A stretch of DNA of 64,000 nt from Myxococcus fulvus (GCF_900111765.1 NZ_FOIB01000008.1:466647-530646), one strand, 5' to 3'; shown: positions 17,440 through 25,709, counted from the first letter of the stretch. Numbers and translations: made by a program. Notes: generated by a model from the sequence alone, not told the origin.

Positions 17440-18597
17440 ATGAATCCGTCTGAACTACCCGCGGTGCTGTACGTCGACGATGACGCGCTGAACCTGCGGG
17501 TCTTCGACGCGAACTTCGGACAGCGCTTCCGCATCTTCCGCAGCGCGTCTCCCAGCGAGGCGCTGGCGTTGCTCGAGCAGCGCAAGGGCGAGATTGGCGT
17601 CATCCTCTCCGACCAGCGGATGCCGGGGATGACGGGCGTGGAGCTCTTGGAGCGTGCGCGTTCGATCGCACCCGACGCCAAGCGCATGCTCGTCACGGCG
17701 TACGCGGACATGCAGGCGGTCATCGACGCGGTGAACCGCGGCCAGGTGACGCGCTACTTCGTCAAGCCGTGGGACCGCTCGGAGCTTCAGGCGGCGCTGG
17801 ACGACGCGCTGAAGATTGCCCGGCTGGAGCTGCGCATCCGCGAGGTGGAAGGGCGGATGATGAAGTCGGAGCGTCTGGCCACGCTGGGGCAGGTGACGGC
17901 GGGAATCGCCCACGAGCTGATGGGCCCGGTGGGCTACCTGTCGCAGAACGTGTCCTCGCTGCAGCGGGATTTGACGAGCGTCATCCAGTACGTGTCCAAG
18001 CACCTGACGGTGGACCCGAACCCGTCGGTGGCGGAGACGGTGGAGGACCTGCCCGCGCTCATCAAGGACCTGGCGGACGGCGCCGAGCACCTGCGTCAGG
18101 TGGCGCTGGGCCTGAGGGCGCAGGCGCGCGGCGAGGACATGGAGGCCACCGCGGACGTGGCCGAAGTGGTCTCCTTCGCGGTGAAGCTGGCGCGGGCGGA
18201 GGTGCGGGACAGGGCGCGGCTGACGAGCAACGGCGAGGCGGTGCGCGTCATCTTCGGGCCGGTGAAGCTGTGCCAGGTGCTGCTCAACCTCGTCGTGAAC
18301 GCGGCGCAGGCCATGTCGGGCACGGGGCGTCAGGGGCGCATCGAGGTGCGCTGGACGGTGCGGCCCGACGACGTGGTGCTGACGGTGGCGGACAACGGCT
18401 GCGGAATCCCCGTGGACCTGCAGGAGCGCGTGTTCCAGCCGCTGTTCACCACGAAGCCGGTGGGGATCGGCACGGGCCTGGGTTTGTCCATCTGCCGCGA
18501 GCTGGTGGCGCAGGCGGGTGGCAACCTGCGGCTGTCGTCCACGCCCGGCGAGGGCACGGACATCGAAATCACCCTCCGGCGAGCCCCGCCCCTCTGA
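17440..18597 (+). CDS. Receiver-histidine kinase hybrid (REC-HisKA-HATPase)
   Basis: 385 residues in the order receiver, phosphoacceptor, ATPase. The receiver (about 8-125) has the acidic pocket DDD13-15 and phosphoacceptor D58 in ILSDQRMPG, then Thr in VTAYAD and Lys in VKPWD. The H-box is GIAHELMGPVGYLSQN with H158. The ATPase domain shows the N-box LNLVVNAAQAM, G1 VADNGCGIP, F-box and G2 GTGLGLSICREL. No membrane segment or other sensor domain is seen, so it is a cytoplasmic kinase that probably takes input through its own receiver. A short convergent overlap (29 bases) joins it to the next gene. The orphan state leaves its partners unknown; the response regulator gene 600 bases on is a candidate. 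Confidence 0.92.
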   Translation: MNPSELPAVLYVDDDALNLRVFDANFGQRFRIFRSASPSEALALLEQRKGEIGVILSDQRMPGMTGVELLERARSIAPDAKRMLVTAYADMQAVIDAVNRGQVTRYFVKPWDRSELQAALDDALKIARLELRIREVEGRMMKSERLATLGQVTAGIAHELMGPVGYLSQNVSSLQRDLTSVIQYVSKHLTVDPNPSVAETVEDLPALIKDLADGAEHLRQVALGLRAQARGEDMEATADVAEVVSFAVKLARAEVRDRARLTSNGEAVRVIFGPVKLCQVLLNLVVNAAQAMSGTGRQGRIEVRWTVRPDDVVLTVADNGCGIPVDLQERVFQPLFTTKPVGIGTGLGLSICRELVAQAGGNLRLSSTPGEGTDIEITLRRAPPL

Positions 18598-19165
18598 GGC
18601 CGAAGGCGTTGCTGAGCATGCGCCACACGCGGTGGAGCGTCTCGCCCTCCGCGTGGCGCACCTGCTCCACCAGCACGGCGCGCCGGGCTTGGGCGCCCTG
18701 GGGGCCGTACTCCACCACCAGCGCGTAGCCGGAGCCGGGCCGCTCGACGATGTGCACCGCGCGCACGTCGTCGAAGGGGATGAGCTCCGCGCGGGTGGCG
18801 CCGGGCGCCCATGCCAGTCGCTCGACTCGCAGGGTCTCTGAGCGAAAGTGGAGCACGAAGCGGCGGCGGCCGAGCTTCGACTCGAGGCGGAGGGCGACTC
18901 CCACCAGGGCCGCGGCCACCAGGCCCAGGGTGGCGGAGGCGGTCGGGAGTGAGCCCTTCTCCTGTCCCACCAGGACGGCGGCGCCCAGGGCACAGCCCAC
19001 GGCGACACCGACACACAGGCCCGGCAGCATGCGTGCGTCCCACCGGGGTGGGCGGGATTCCCCCACCAGCCGGCCCCCGTCGTAACGCAGGCGCACGTCG
19101 CCCAACAGCGGGGGTACCCGATTCTCCTGCAACGCGTCCTCGAAGCTCGCCACGGCGATAAGCAT
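18569..19165 (-). CDS. Putative membrane protein of unknown function
   Basis: 198 residues starting MLIAVASFEDALQ. Two closely spaced hydrophobic segments (GLCVGVAVGCALGAAVLVG and TLGLVAAALVGVALRL) form a hairpin in the membrane at about residues 50-95. A soluble part follows, whose beta-rich pattern (ELIPFDDVRAVHIVERPGSGYALVVEYG) resembles PH-like domains of small bacterial membrane proteins. Longer starts up to 19519 run antisense through the response regulator and are rejected. Function unknown. Confidence 0.65.
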   Translation of the reverse strand: MLIAVASFEDALQENRVPPLLGDVRLRYDGGRLVGESRPPRWDARMLPGLCVGVAVGCALGAAVLVGQEKGSLPTASATLGLVAAALVGVALRLESKLGRRRFVLHFRSETLRVERLAWAPGATRAELIPFDDVRAVHIVERPGSGYALVVEYGPQGAQARRAVLVEQVRHAEGETLHRVWRMLSNAFGLRGAGLAGG

Positions 19166-19223
19166 ACCGGTCCCCGCATGCGAGCCTCGAAGTCCGCGTG
19201 AAGCTGTGCGAATCTCCAAAGCC

Positions 19224-20195
19224 ATGGATCTCCCGTTCGAGACCGGTGAGGGCGACGGTGGGGAGGGGGGAACGCTCGCCTCGACGGTGTTGGTGGTGGA
19301 CGACGAGCCCGTCGTGCTCGACATCTGCGCCCGCTTGTTGGAGCGCGAGTCGGACCTCGTGGTGCTGGTGGCGGCGAGCGCGGAGGAGGCGCTGCCGATA
19401 CTGCGTGAGCAGCGCATCGACGTGCTGGTGACGGACAAGAACCTGCCTGGCATGGGCGGGGTGGAGCTCGTCGCGCAGGCGCGGACGCTGCAGCCCACGC
19501 TGGAGGCGCTGATGATCACGGCCTACGCGAGCAGCGAGTCCGTCATCGCGGCCTTCGCGGCGGGGGCGAGCGACTACATCCTCAAGCCCTTCGATGATTT
19601 GCGGGTGCTGCGCGCCAAGGTGCGCGCGGCGCTGGAGCGGCGCACGTCCGGGTCGCGTGTTCGCGAGCAGGCGCGGGAGGTGGCCCGGGAGGCGGCCGCG
19701 CTCCTGGGCGCGGGGCAGGATGCGCCGGAGCCCGCGCACGTGGCGCTGGAGGAGGAGCTCCGGGCCTACGAGGAGTCGTCCCGCCAGGTCCAGGCGGGAC
19801 GCGTGGCGGTGGTGGGCAGCGCCGAGGCGCTGGCGTCACTGCGCGAGGCCGGGTTCGAGGTGCGCGAGCTGCCGCCGTACGCGCCGGAGCTGGAAGAGGT
19901 GGACGTCGTGGTGGTGGAGACGGGGGACCCGCAGTGGCGCACGCTGGCGGAGCGCCTGCAGAGCCGGCCTCCGGATGTGCTGCTGCTGGCCAGTCCCGAG
20001 GCGGACCTGGGTGACCTGCTGGAGGCCATCACCCTGCGCATGGACCTGGTGGGCTTCGGCACCACGCAGGGCGCCAGCGTCCTGCCGGAGAAGGTGCGGA
20101 TGCTGCTGTTGCGCCGGGGTGTCCAGCGCGCGCAGGACCGCCTGGCCGCCGCGCTCTCCACGTTCCGCCAGAGCATCCTCGCGCCTTCTTCTTGA
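19224..20195 (+). CDS. Response regulator with C-terminal degenerate domain
   Basis: 323 residues from the ATG at 19224; a GTG at 19206 is possible. The receiver (about 20-140) carries acidic DDE, the phosphoacceptor Asp in VTDKNLPGMGG, Thr in ITAYAS and Lys in LKPFDD. An Arg/Glu/Ala-rich helical linker leads to a C-terminal part (VAVVGSAEALASLREAGFEV, then VDVVVVE and DVLLLASPE) that looks like a second Rossmann or receiver-like fold without the acidic pocket. No DNA-binding, GGDEF or HD output domain is visible, so signalling is probably by protein contact. Upstream lies a receiver-kinase that could be its partner. Confidence 0.85.
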   Translation: MDLPFETGEGDGGEGGTLASTVLVVDDEPVVLDICARLLERESDLVVLVAASAEEALPILREQRIDVLVTDKNLPGMGGVELVAQARTLQPTLEALMITAYASSESVIAAFAAGASDYILKPFDDLRVLRAKVRAALERRTSGSRVREQAREVAREAAALLGAGQDAPEPAHVALEEELRAYEESSRQVQAGRVAVVGSAEALASLREAGFEVRELPPYAPELEEVDVVVVETGDPQWRTLAERLQSRPPDVLLLASPEADLGDLLEAITLRMDLVGFGTTQGASVLPEKVRMLLLRRGVQRAQDRLAAALSTFRQSILAPSS

Positions 20196-20217
20196 GCCGG
20201 CGCGAAGACGGGCCGTT

Positions 20218-20898
20218 TCAGGACTCGTCGCCGTCGAACTGGCGCGCGAGGTCGAGCTGGAGCGCCAGCAGCTCCGTCATGGGAACCGGCCGTCGGGACA
20301 CGCGGGTGAGGTCCTTGCCCTCGGCCGTCCAGAGGGGAGGGTGGAGGGAGAAGCCCTCGTCGGGTGAGAGCCTCGAGGCCGCTTCGCTCCAGCCGGCCGC
20401 GCGATACGCGCTATAGAACCCGGCGAGGTCTCCGCCGAGGAAGAACGCCAGCAGGTCCGAGTAGCCACGCCCCAGGTCTTCCCAGCGGAGCGTGTCGGGC
20501 GCGAAGTAGAACGCGCCGCCCCGTCCCTCGCCGAGCGCCCCGCCGTCGAGCGCGAAGAAGCCGCCGACGACATCATGGGCCACGAGCAGCACTCCCCGGG
20601 TCGAGGCCACCGCGGGATGCGGGCCCAGCGCATTCCACGTCGCCAGGTTGCCGCGCATGCGCGGCCCCGCGCCACCCAGGATTCGGAGCCAGCCTCCGTC
20701 GACGAGCAGGCCGCCTGTTTCGTAGGCCACCGCTCCCAGGGGAGAGCGCGTCGTCACCTGGAGCTGGTGGAGCACTTCACCGGTGGCGGCTTCGTCGCGA
20801 GGCAGGACCTCGACCGGGTTGCTTGCCGAGCCCAGCCACTCCCGCACCAACGGCCACGCGGGGTCCTCGGTTTCGAGCAACGCCTCGAGCGACCGCAT
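20218..20898 (-). CDS. DUF2625 family protein
   Basis: 226 residues starting MRSLEALLETEDPAWPLVREW. The pattern NPVEVLPRD, LQVTTRSPLGAVAYETGGLLVDGGWLRILGG, FYFAPDTLRWEDLGRGYSDLLAFFLGG and FYSAYRAAGW is the DUF2625 signature, a family of unknown function found in many bacteria (SMI1/KNR4-like folds have been suggested for similar proteins). No signal peptide. The gene follows tRNA-Glu and a strong terminator on the same strand, and converges on the response regulator gene. Confidence 0.82.
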   Translation of the reverse strand: MRSLEALLETEDPAWPLVREWLGSASNPVEVLPRDEAATGEVLHQLQVTTRSPLGAVAYETGGLLVDGGWLRILGGAGPRMRGNLATWNALGPHPAVASTRGVLLVAHDVVGGFFALDGGALGEGRGGAFYFAPDTLRWEDLGRGYSDLLAFFLGGDLAGFYSAYRAAGWSEAASRLSPDEGFSLHPPLWTAEGKDLTRVSRRPVPMTELLALQLDLARQFDGDES

Positions 20899-20914
20899 GC
20901 GCCACCACGCTCCG

Positions 20915-20952
20915 GAAAAACAAAACGCCGCCTTCTTTTCAGAAGGCGGCGT
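20915..20952 (-). terminator. Intrinsic terminator of the tRNA-Glu transcript
   Basis: On the minus strand, ACGCCGCCTTCT / AGAAGGCGGCGT form a perfect 12-bp stem with a 4-base loop, and the RNA continues into UUUUGUUUUU. It starts 6 bases after the tRNA. This is the clearest Rho-independent terminator in the window; the DUF2625 start lies 17 bases further. Confidence 0.95.
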
Positions 20953-20957
20953 CTGAG

Positions 20958-21029
20958 TGACCCTGCCGGGATTCGAACCCGAGTTTGTGCCGTGAGAGGG
21001 CACCGTCCTAACCGCTAGACGACAGGGCC
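20958..21029 (-). tRNA. tRNA-Glu (anticodon CTC)
   Basis: 72 bases. Acceptor GGCCCTG pairs with CAGGGTC (one G-U), D-arm GTCTAGCGGTTAGGAC, anticodon stem GTGCC/GGCAC with loop CTCTCAC, so the anticodon is CTC and it reads GAG. The T-arm contains GGTTCGAATCC. The 3' CCA is not encoded; the discriminator A is followed by CTC. It lies near gltX, whose product charges it. Confidence 0.95.
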
Positions 21030-21065
21030 GACATTTCGCTGCAGCCACCGTGTTTCTGCTGCTGC

Positions 21066-21094
21066 TTCCTACATCCTGCTTCGGCTCTCGTCAA
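21066..21094 (-). promoter_or_regulatory. Promoter for tRNA-Glu
   Basis: On the minus strand, TTGACG then a 17-base spacer then TAGGAA, about 37 bases before the mature tRNA. Box sequences and spacing fit a vegetative sigma promoter. Confidence 0.65.
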
Positions 21095-21140
21095 CAACCT
21101 TGATTCGAGCTTTTTTTGCTGCGGACTGCGGTGCTGCGAG

Positions 21141-21211
21141 CTGGGGAACTAGGATTCGAACCTAGATAAGCAGAGTCAGAGTCTGCTGTCCTGCCGTTAG
21201 ACGATTCCCCA
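21141..21211 (-). tRNA. tRNA-Gln (anticodon CTG)
   Basis: 71 bases. Acceptor TGGGGAA/TTCCCCA, D-arm GTCTAACGGCAGGAC, anticodon stem GCAGA/TCTGC with loop CTCTGAC (anticodon CTG, reads CAG), T-arm with GGTTCGAATCC. Discriminator G; CCA is not encoded. It lies 111 bases upstream of tRNA-Glu on the same strand. Confidence 0.95.
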
Positions 21212-21227
21212 ATCACTGCGGCTGCCT

Positions 21228-21256
21228 CTACTACCAACACCGCCCATCGACTGCAA
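21228..21256 (-). promoter_or_regulatory. Promoter for tRNA-Gln
   Basis: On the minus strand, TTGCAG, a 17-base spacer and TAGTAG, ending 17 bases before the mature tRNA. Good spacing; it supports separate expression from the upstream protein gene. Confidence 0.55.
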
Positions 21257-21287
21257 CAACTTCGGTGGGCGTTTCCTGCTGACTGCT

Positions 21288-21674
21288 CTACTTCTTCTTC
21301 CCTGACTTCGGCTCCGGCTTCTTCGCCGGCTTGGCCGCTTGCTGCGTCGGGACGATGTAGATGCGAACTTCCTCGTTCGCCTCGTAAATATTCAGCCCCG
21401 CGAAGTTCTTCCCCGACGGGTTGGTGATGTGGACCGCCTTCACGCCCGGCTGGTTGACGATCTGCCTCCGAGGATAACTGCTCGTCGAGTAGACCGAGCG
21501 GTAGTAATCCAACGTCGCCTCGAAGTCTTTCGGCGCCCGGTACCGATTCTCCCCCACCTTCTGGGAGCCGTCCGGGAGCTGGGCGCCACTGACCACCTCG
21601 GCGCTCGCCACCACCGCCCAGAGCGCACACATCAACGCGCCGAGCGGGCGCGCCTTATAAAAACGCTGTCTCAT
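21288..21674 (-). CDS. Small secreted protein, unknown function
   Basis: 128 residues with a signal peptide (MRQRFYKARPLGALMCALWAVVASA, cleavage near ASA-EVV). The mature part includes PDGSQKVGENRYRAPKDFE, DYYRSVYSTSSYPRR and NPSGKNFAGLNIYEANEEVRIYIVP and ends in a Lys-rich tail (KKPEPKSGKKK). No cysteines and no recognised domain; the tail may bind acidic polymers. An alternative start 8 codons upstream (MMRALDT) is possible; neither has a good ribosome site. It lies between gltX and the tRNA genes on one strand. Confidence 0.72.
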   Translation of the reverse strand: MRQRFYKARPLGALMCALWAVVASAEVVSGAQLPDGSQKVGENRYRAPKDFEATLDYYRSVYSTSSYPRRQIVNQPGVKAVHITNPSGKNFAGLNIYEANEEVRIYIVPTQQAAKPAKKPEPKSGKKK

Positions 21675-21751
21675 GGTGTCAAGCGCTCGCATCATGGCTC
21701 GCGAAGATAGGGGGCGAAGCGGGGAACGTCCACCGCTTCGTCGGTCAGAAG

Positions 21752-23191
21752 TCACGCCTCGCGCGACAGGGCGGCGTCGATGCGGCGCAGGGCCTCGTCA
21801 CGACCCGCGAGCAGCAGCGTCTCGCCGATGCCCGGGCTCGTGGTGTTGCCCGTAATCGCGACCCGCACGGGCTGTGCCACCTTGCCCATGCCCACGCTGG
21901 AGGACTCGCTGACGGCCTTCACCACGCCGTCCAGCGCCTCCACCGTCCACTCCGGCAGCGCGGCGATGCCGTCGCGCACCTTGCGAAGCAGCCCCAGCGA
22001 GTCGCCCGTGAGGTGCTTGGCCGCGGCCTTCTCGTCCAGCGTGACGCCGGAGCGGAAGTAGAGCGACGCGGTGGTCGCCATCTCCTCCAGCGTGCGGGAG
22101 CGCTCCTTGAGCGCGTGCACCAGCGGCACCAGGCGCGAGTCGCCCTTCACCTGGAAGCCCTTGGCCTCCAGGAAGGGCACCAGCCGCTCCGCGACGGTGG
22201 CCTCCGGCAGCTCCTTCATCCACTGCTGGTTGAGCCACAGGAGCTTCTCCGGGTTCCACACGCCGGAGGTGGTGCCGACGCCGGAGAAGTCGAACCACTC
22301 CTTCATCTGCTCGCGGCTGATGACCTCGTCGTTGCCGTGGCTCCAGCCCAGCCGGATGACGAAGTTGTTGAGCGCCTCCGGCATGATGCCCGTGCGCTTG
22401 TGCAGCATCACGTCCGCCTCGGGGTGCTTGCGCTTGGAGAGCTTCTCGCGGTCCGGCCCGAGGATGAGCGGCAGGTGCGCGAACTCGGGCGGCTTCCAGC
22501 CCAGCGCCATGTAGAGCATCAGCTGCGGGAAGGTGGAGTTGACGTGCTCCTGCCCGCGCGCCACCAGGGTGATGTCCATCAGGTGGTCGTCGATGACGCA
22601 ACCGAAGTTGTAGAGGGGGATGCCGTCCGCGCGCAGCATGACCCAGTCGTCCAGGTCCGAGTAGGGCTTGGTGATGACGCCCAGCGCCTTGTCGTCGAAC
22701 GACACGGTGCCCTCGGTGGAGGGCATCTTGAAGCGGATGACGGCCTCCTCCTCGCGGCGGCCCTCGGGCGGGCCCTTCAGCTCACGGCACGTGCCCGGGT
22801 ACTTGTAGAAGGCGCCGGACTTCTCGGCCGCCTCGCGCTGCGCCTCCAGGTCCTGCCGGGTGCAGTAGCAGCGGTAGGCCTTGCCCTCGGCCAAGAGGCG
22901 CTGGGAGTGCTCGCGGTAGGTGTCCAGGCGCTGGGTCTGGAAGTAGGGCGCGTGGGGGCCCTCCTTGCCGGGGCCCTCGTCCCAGTCGATGCCCAGCCAC
23001 TCGAGGCCGTCGAGGATGGCCTGCACCGACGCCTCCGTGGAGCGCACGCGGTCCGTGTCCTCCATGCGGACGATGAAGGTGCCGCCGTAGCGGCGGGCCT
23101 GCAGGTAGTTCATCAACGCCGTCCGGGCACCGCCGATGTGGAGGTATCCGGTGGGAGACGGAGCGAAGCGGACGCGAGGGGCGGAAGTCAT
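21752..23191 (-). CDS. gltX: Glutamyl-tRNA synthetase
   Basis: 479 residues, a class I aminoacyl-tRNA synthetase. It has the HIGH-type signature PSPTGYLHIGGARTAL at residues 12-27, VRMEDTD in the catalytic Rossmann fold, and the KMSKS-type loop KLSKRKH near 251-257. The C-terminal helical domain reads the anticodon. It joins glutamate to tRNA-Glu in the cytoplasm. Length is that of standard bacterial GltX. Whether it also charges tRNA-Gln (non-discriminating type) cannot be read by eye. tRNA-Gln and tRNA-Glu genes lie downstream on the same strand. Confidence 0.97.
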   Translation of the reverse strand: MTSAPRVRFAPSPTGYLHIGGARTALMNYLQARRYGGTFIVRMEDTDRVRSTEASVQAILDGLEWLGIDWDEGPGKEGPHAPYFQTQRLDTYREHSQRLLAEGKAYRCYCTRQDLEAQREAAEKSGAFYKYPGTCRELKGPPEGRREEEAVIRFKMPSTEGTVSFDDKALGVITKPYSDLDDWVMLRADGIPLYNFGCVIDDHLMDITLVARGQEHVNSTFPQLMLYMALGWKPPEFAHLPLILGPDREKLSKRKHPEADVMLHKRTGIMPEALNNFVIRLGWSHGNDEVISREQMKEWFDFSGVGTTSGVWNPEKLLWLNQQWMKELPEATVAERLVPFLEAKGFQVKGDSRLVPLVHALKERSRTLEEMATTASLYFRSGVTLDEKAAAKHLTGDSLGLLRKVRDGIAALPEWTVEALDGVVKAVSESSSVGMGKVAQPVRVAITGNTTSPGIGETLLLAGRDEALRRIDAALSREA

Positions 23192-23280
23192 ACGGGCGCG
23201 CGGATTAGCAGGGAGGCGGTCGAGGGGTCAACGCGGATGGGCGCGCTGAGGTATGGTGCGCGCCGAGGGAGATAACGCGT

Positions 23281-23847
23281 ATGTCGATTCGTCAGCGATT
23301 TCGCTTGGGAATGTTGACGGTGGCGCTCCTGGGGGGATGGACCGCGTCCGCTACCACGCAGCTTCGCGTGGACGTGACGCAGCTCTCCCAGGAAGCGGAT
23401 GCCGTCGTTCATGGCGTCGTGCGCCGCGTGGAGAGCCGCTGGAGCGGTGATGGTCGGCGCATCGTCACCGACATCGAGGTCCAGGTGACCGACCCGCTCA
23501 AGGGCCAGCCGGGCAACACGGTGCTCGTCACGCAGCCGGGAGGCGAGGTGGGCGACATCGGCCAGACGGTGCACGGCCTGGCGACCTTCAAGAAGGACGA
23601 GGAGGTGGTCGTCTTCCTGCAAAAGCGCGGCGCCACCGCCTTCCGCGTCGCCGGCATGGCCCAGGGCAAGTTCCAGGTGCGCCGCGACGAGGCCGGCAAG
23701 CCCGCCATGGCCATCCCCGAGCACTCCGACGCGCTCCTCCTGGACCCCGTCACGCGCAAGCCCACGACGGCCACGGAGAAGCCCCGGACGCTGGAGGAGC
23801 TGAAGGCCACCGTGCGCGCCGCGCTGAAGAAGGGGTCCACGCCGTGA
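23281..23847 (+). CDS. Secreted protein upstream of metalloproteases
   Basis: 188 residues with a signal peptide (MSIRQRFRLGMLTVALLGGWTASA). The mature part (VDVTQLSQEADAVVHGVVRRVESRW, DIEVQVTDPLKGQPGNTVLVTQPGGEVGDIGQTVHG) is a beta-rich pattern common in myxobacterial secreted proteins, often described as an OB-like exported domain of unknown function. A GAGGGAG precedes the ATG. Its stop overlaps the start of the first metalloprotease gene, so the two are translated together; a role as partner, inhibitor or chaperone is only a guess. Confidence 0.8.
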   Translation: MSIRQRFRLGMLTVALLGGWTASATTQLRVDVTQLSQEADAVVHGVVRRVESRWSGDGRRIVTDIEVQVTDPLKGQPGNTVLVTQPGGEVGDIGQTVHGLATFKKDEEVVVFLQKRGATAFRVAGMAQGKFQVRRDEAGKPAMAIPEHSDALLLDPVTRKPTTATEKPRTLEELKATVRAALKKGSTP

Positions 23848-24740
23848 TGCCCGTGGCCGCGCTGCTCACGCTCATGGCCGTCGGACAGTTCGACCCGTAC
23901 GTGCGCAGCCGGGTGACGGCGGGAGACCCGTCCACGCAGGCGCTCTACTGGACGGTGCCGCTCGTCACCTGGAACCTGAACCGCGAGGGCAACCTCGTCA
24001 CGCCGGCGGAGACCGAGTTCCAGGCCATCCGGGCCTCCTTCCAGAGCTGGCAGGACATCTTCACGTCCTGCGGCAACCTGTCGCTGCAGGAGGGGCCGCT
24101 CGTGGACTCGCGGGAGGTGGGCTACCTGCGCGGCAAGACGAACCACAACCTGGTGCTCTTCCGCACCCAGAACTGCAGCGAGCTGGCACAGCCGACCGAC
24201 CCCTGCTGGAAGGCGGAGACGTGCGCGAACCAGTACGACTGCTGGGATGACGACGACGGCACGCTCGCCATCACCCTCACCACGTACGACAAGCGCTCGG
24301 GCATCATCTACGACTCGGACATCTCCTTCAACGCGAGCCGGTACTTCTTCACCGCGGTGGACGGGCCTCCGTGCACGTCGCAGGGGCAGGGCAACTGCGT
24401 CGCCAACGACGTGCAGAACACCGCCACGCACGAGATCGGCCACTTCGTCGGGTTGGACCACACTCGCGTGTCGGGCTCGACCATGTTCCCCAGCGCGCCG
24501 CAGGGCGAGGTGTCCAAGCGCACCATCGACCCGGGCTCGCGCGACTTCGTCTGCGACGTCTATCCGAAGGGCAAGCCCAGCCAGTCCGACTTCCACCCGG
24601 CGATGGACACGCTGGCGGGTGGCCCCGTGGGCGACAAGGGCTGCTCCGCGACGGGTGCCACCGCGACGTCGATGGGGCCGGCGCTGCTCGCGTGGGCGTG
24701 GCTGCGTCGGCGCAGGCGAGCGGCGGAGGGCCGCTCGTGA
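23847..24740 (+). CDS. Matrixin-like zinc metalloprotease with MYXO-CTERM tail
   Basis: 297 residues; a GTG one codon earlier is an alternative start. The zinc motif is HEIGHFVGLDH (first His at about 195), that is HExxHxxGxxH of metzincins, here most like matrixins. Paired cysteines occur around TSCGNL, TQNCSE, DPCWK and ETCANQYDC. The tail GCSATGATATSMG (Cys266), a hydrophobic stretch ALLAWAWL and RRRRR form a MYXO-CTERM signal, which myxosortases process to anchor proteins at the cell surface. The N-terminal signal is weak (MPVAALLTLMAVGQ). Its stop overlaps the GTG of a paralogous gene. Confidence 0.88.
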   Translation: MPVAALLTLMAVGQFDPYVRSRVTAGDPSTQALYWTVPLVTWNLNREGNLVTPAETEFQAIRASFQSWQDIFTSCGNLSLQEGPLVDSREVGYLRGKTNHNLVLFRTQNCSELAQPTDPCWKAETCANQYDCWDDDDGTLAITLTTYDKRSGIIYDSDISFNASRYFFTAVDGPPCTSQGQGNCVANDVQNTATHEIGHFVGLDHTRVSGSTMFPSAPQGEVSKRTIDPGSRDFVCDVYPKGKPSQSDFHPAMDTLAGGPVGDKGCSATGATATSMGPALLAWAWLRRRRRAAEGRS

Positions 24741-25636
24741 GAAGGCCCGTGGTGCTCGGGCTGGCGCTCCTCGCCAGCGCGCCCGCCATGGCTCAGGACA
24801 CGTTCCCCTATCGCCGCACCACGGCGAACGGGAACAGCCGCATGTGTCTGGTCTGGCCCGCGCCGGAGTACGTCTACCACCTGGACGCCGCCGGCAGCGC
24901 GCGCACGCCGGGCGACACGGAGGTGGCCGCCATCGAGGCCTCCTTCGAGTCGTGGCGGCGCGTGGCCGCGACGTGCAGCGACTACACGTTCCGCCGGGGC
25001 AGGGATTGGGAGGGGAAGGTGGAGGTGGGGTACGTGAAGGAGGACCCCGCTTCCAACTACAACATCATCACCTTCCGCGAGGCGTACTGCTTCGACGTCG
25101 CCCCCGAGGACGACGCGTGCTGGGCCCAGATGACCTGCGCCAACAAGTACGCGTGCTGGGACGAGGACTCGCGCACGCTGGCCATCACCATCTCCTCCCA
25201 CGGTGTCGAGAGCGGGCGGGTGTGGGACGCGGACATCGAGGTCAACGCGGCGGGGTACCTCTTCACCACGGTGGACGCTCCGCCCTGCGTGGAGGGCGCC
25301 GAGTCCGTCGACTGCGTGGCCATGGACCTGCAGAACACCATGACGCACGAGATTGGCCACGTGGTGGGGCTGGACCACGTGCCCTATCCGGGCGCGACGA
25401 TGGAGCGCACCGCGCCGCTCGGTGAGACGCAGAAGCGCATCATCGACGCGGGCTCCGCCGAGGGCTTCTGCTCCATCTATCCGAAGGGGCTGCCGCCCAA
25501 TCAGTGCATCATGAAGAACACGGGCCTGGCCCTGCTGGGAGATGGGCGCGGCACCGGCTGCGCCACGGCGCCGGGCGCGGTCATCGCCGGAGGCTGGCTG
25601 GCCGCGCTCGCGCTGCTACGGCGGCGGCGAAGCTGA
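24737..25636 (+). CDS. Paralogous matrixin-like metalloprotease with MYXO-CTERM tail
   Basis: 299 residues from a GTG overlapping the previous stop (GTGA). Signal peptide RRPVVLGLALLASAPAMAQ. It carries the zinc site HEIGHVVGLDH (His204) and the same block order as its upstream paralogue (ASFESWRRVAATC, AYCFDVAPEDDACWAQMTCANKYACWDED, CSIYPKGLPP). The tail GTGCATAPGA (Cys275), a hydrophobic stretch and RRRRS form a second MYXO-CTERM signal. The pair is a tandem duplication that has diverged. Probable extracellular proteases acting at the surface, for instance in predation or development; substrates unknown. Confidence 0.9.
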   Translation: MRRPVVLGLALLASAPAMAQDTFPYRRTTANGNSRMCLVWPAPEYVYHLDAAGSARTPGDTEVAAIEASFESWRRVAATCSDYTFRRGRDWEGKVEVGYVKEDPASNYNIITFREAYCFDVAPEDDACWAQMTCANKYACWDEDSRTLAITISSHGVESGRVWDADIEVNAAGYLFTTVDAPPCVEGAESVDCVAMDLQNTMTHEIGHVVGLDHVPYPGATMERTAPLGETQKRIIDAGSAEGFCSIYPKGLPPNQCIMKNTGLALLGDGRGTGCATAPGAVIAGGWLAALALLRRRRS

Positions 25637-25649
25637 GGCCTGGAGACAA

Positions 25650-25684
25650 GAGCGCCGCCCTGCCGGAGACCGGGGGCGGCGCTC
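25650..25684. terminator. Bidirectional hairpin between convergent genes
   Basis: Perfect 11-bp stem GAGCGCCGCCC / GGGCGGCGCTC with a 13-base loop, between the metalloprotease stop and the stop of the leftward kinase gene. Confidence 0.7.
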
Positions 25685-25709
25685 ACGTCCTCGAAGGGCC
25701 TGACGGACT

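Noticed and set aside
18569..19519. 316-residue form of the small membrane protein
   Set aside because: The extra 118 residues are antisense to the response regulator.
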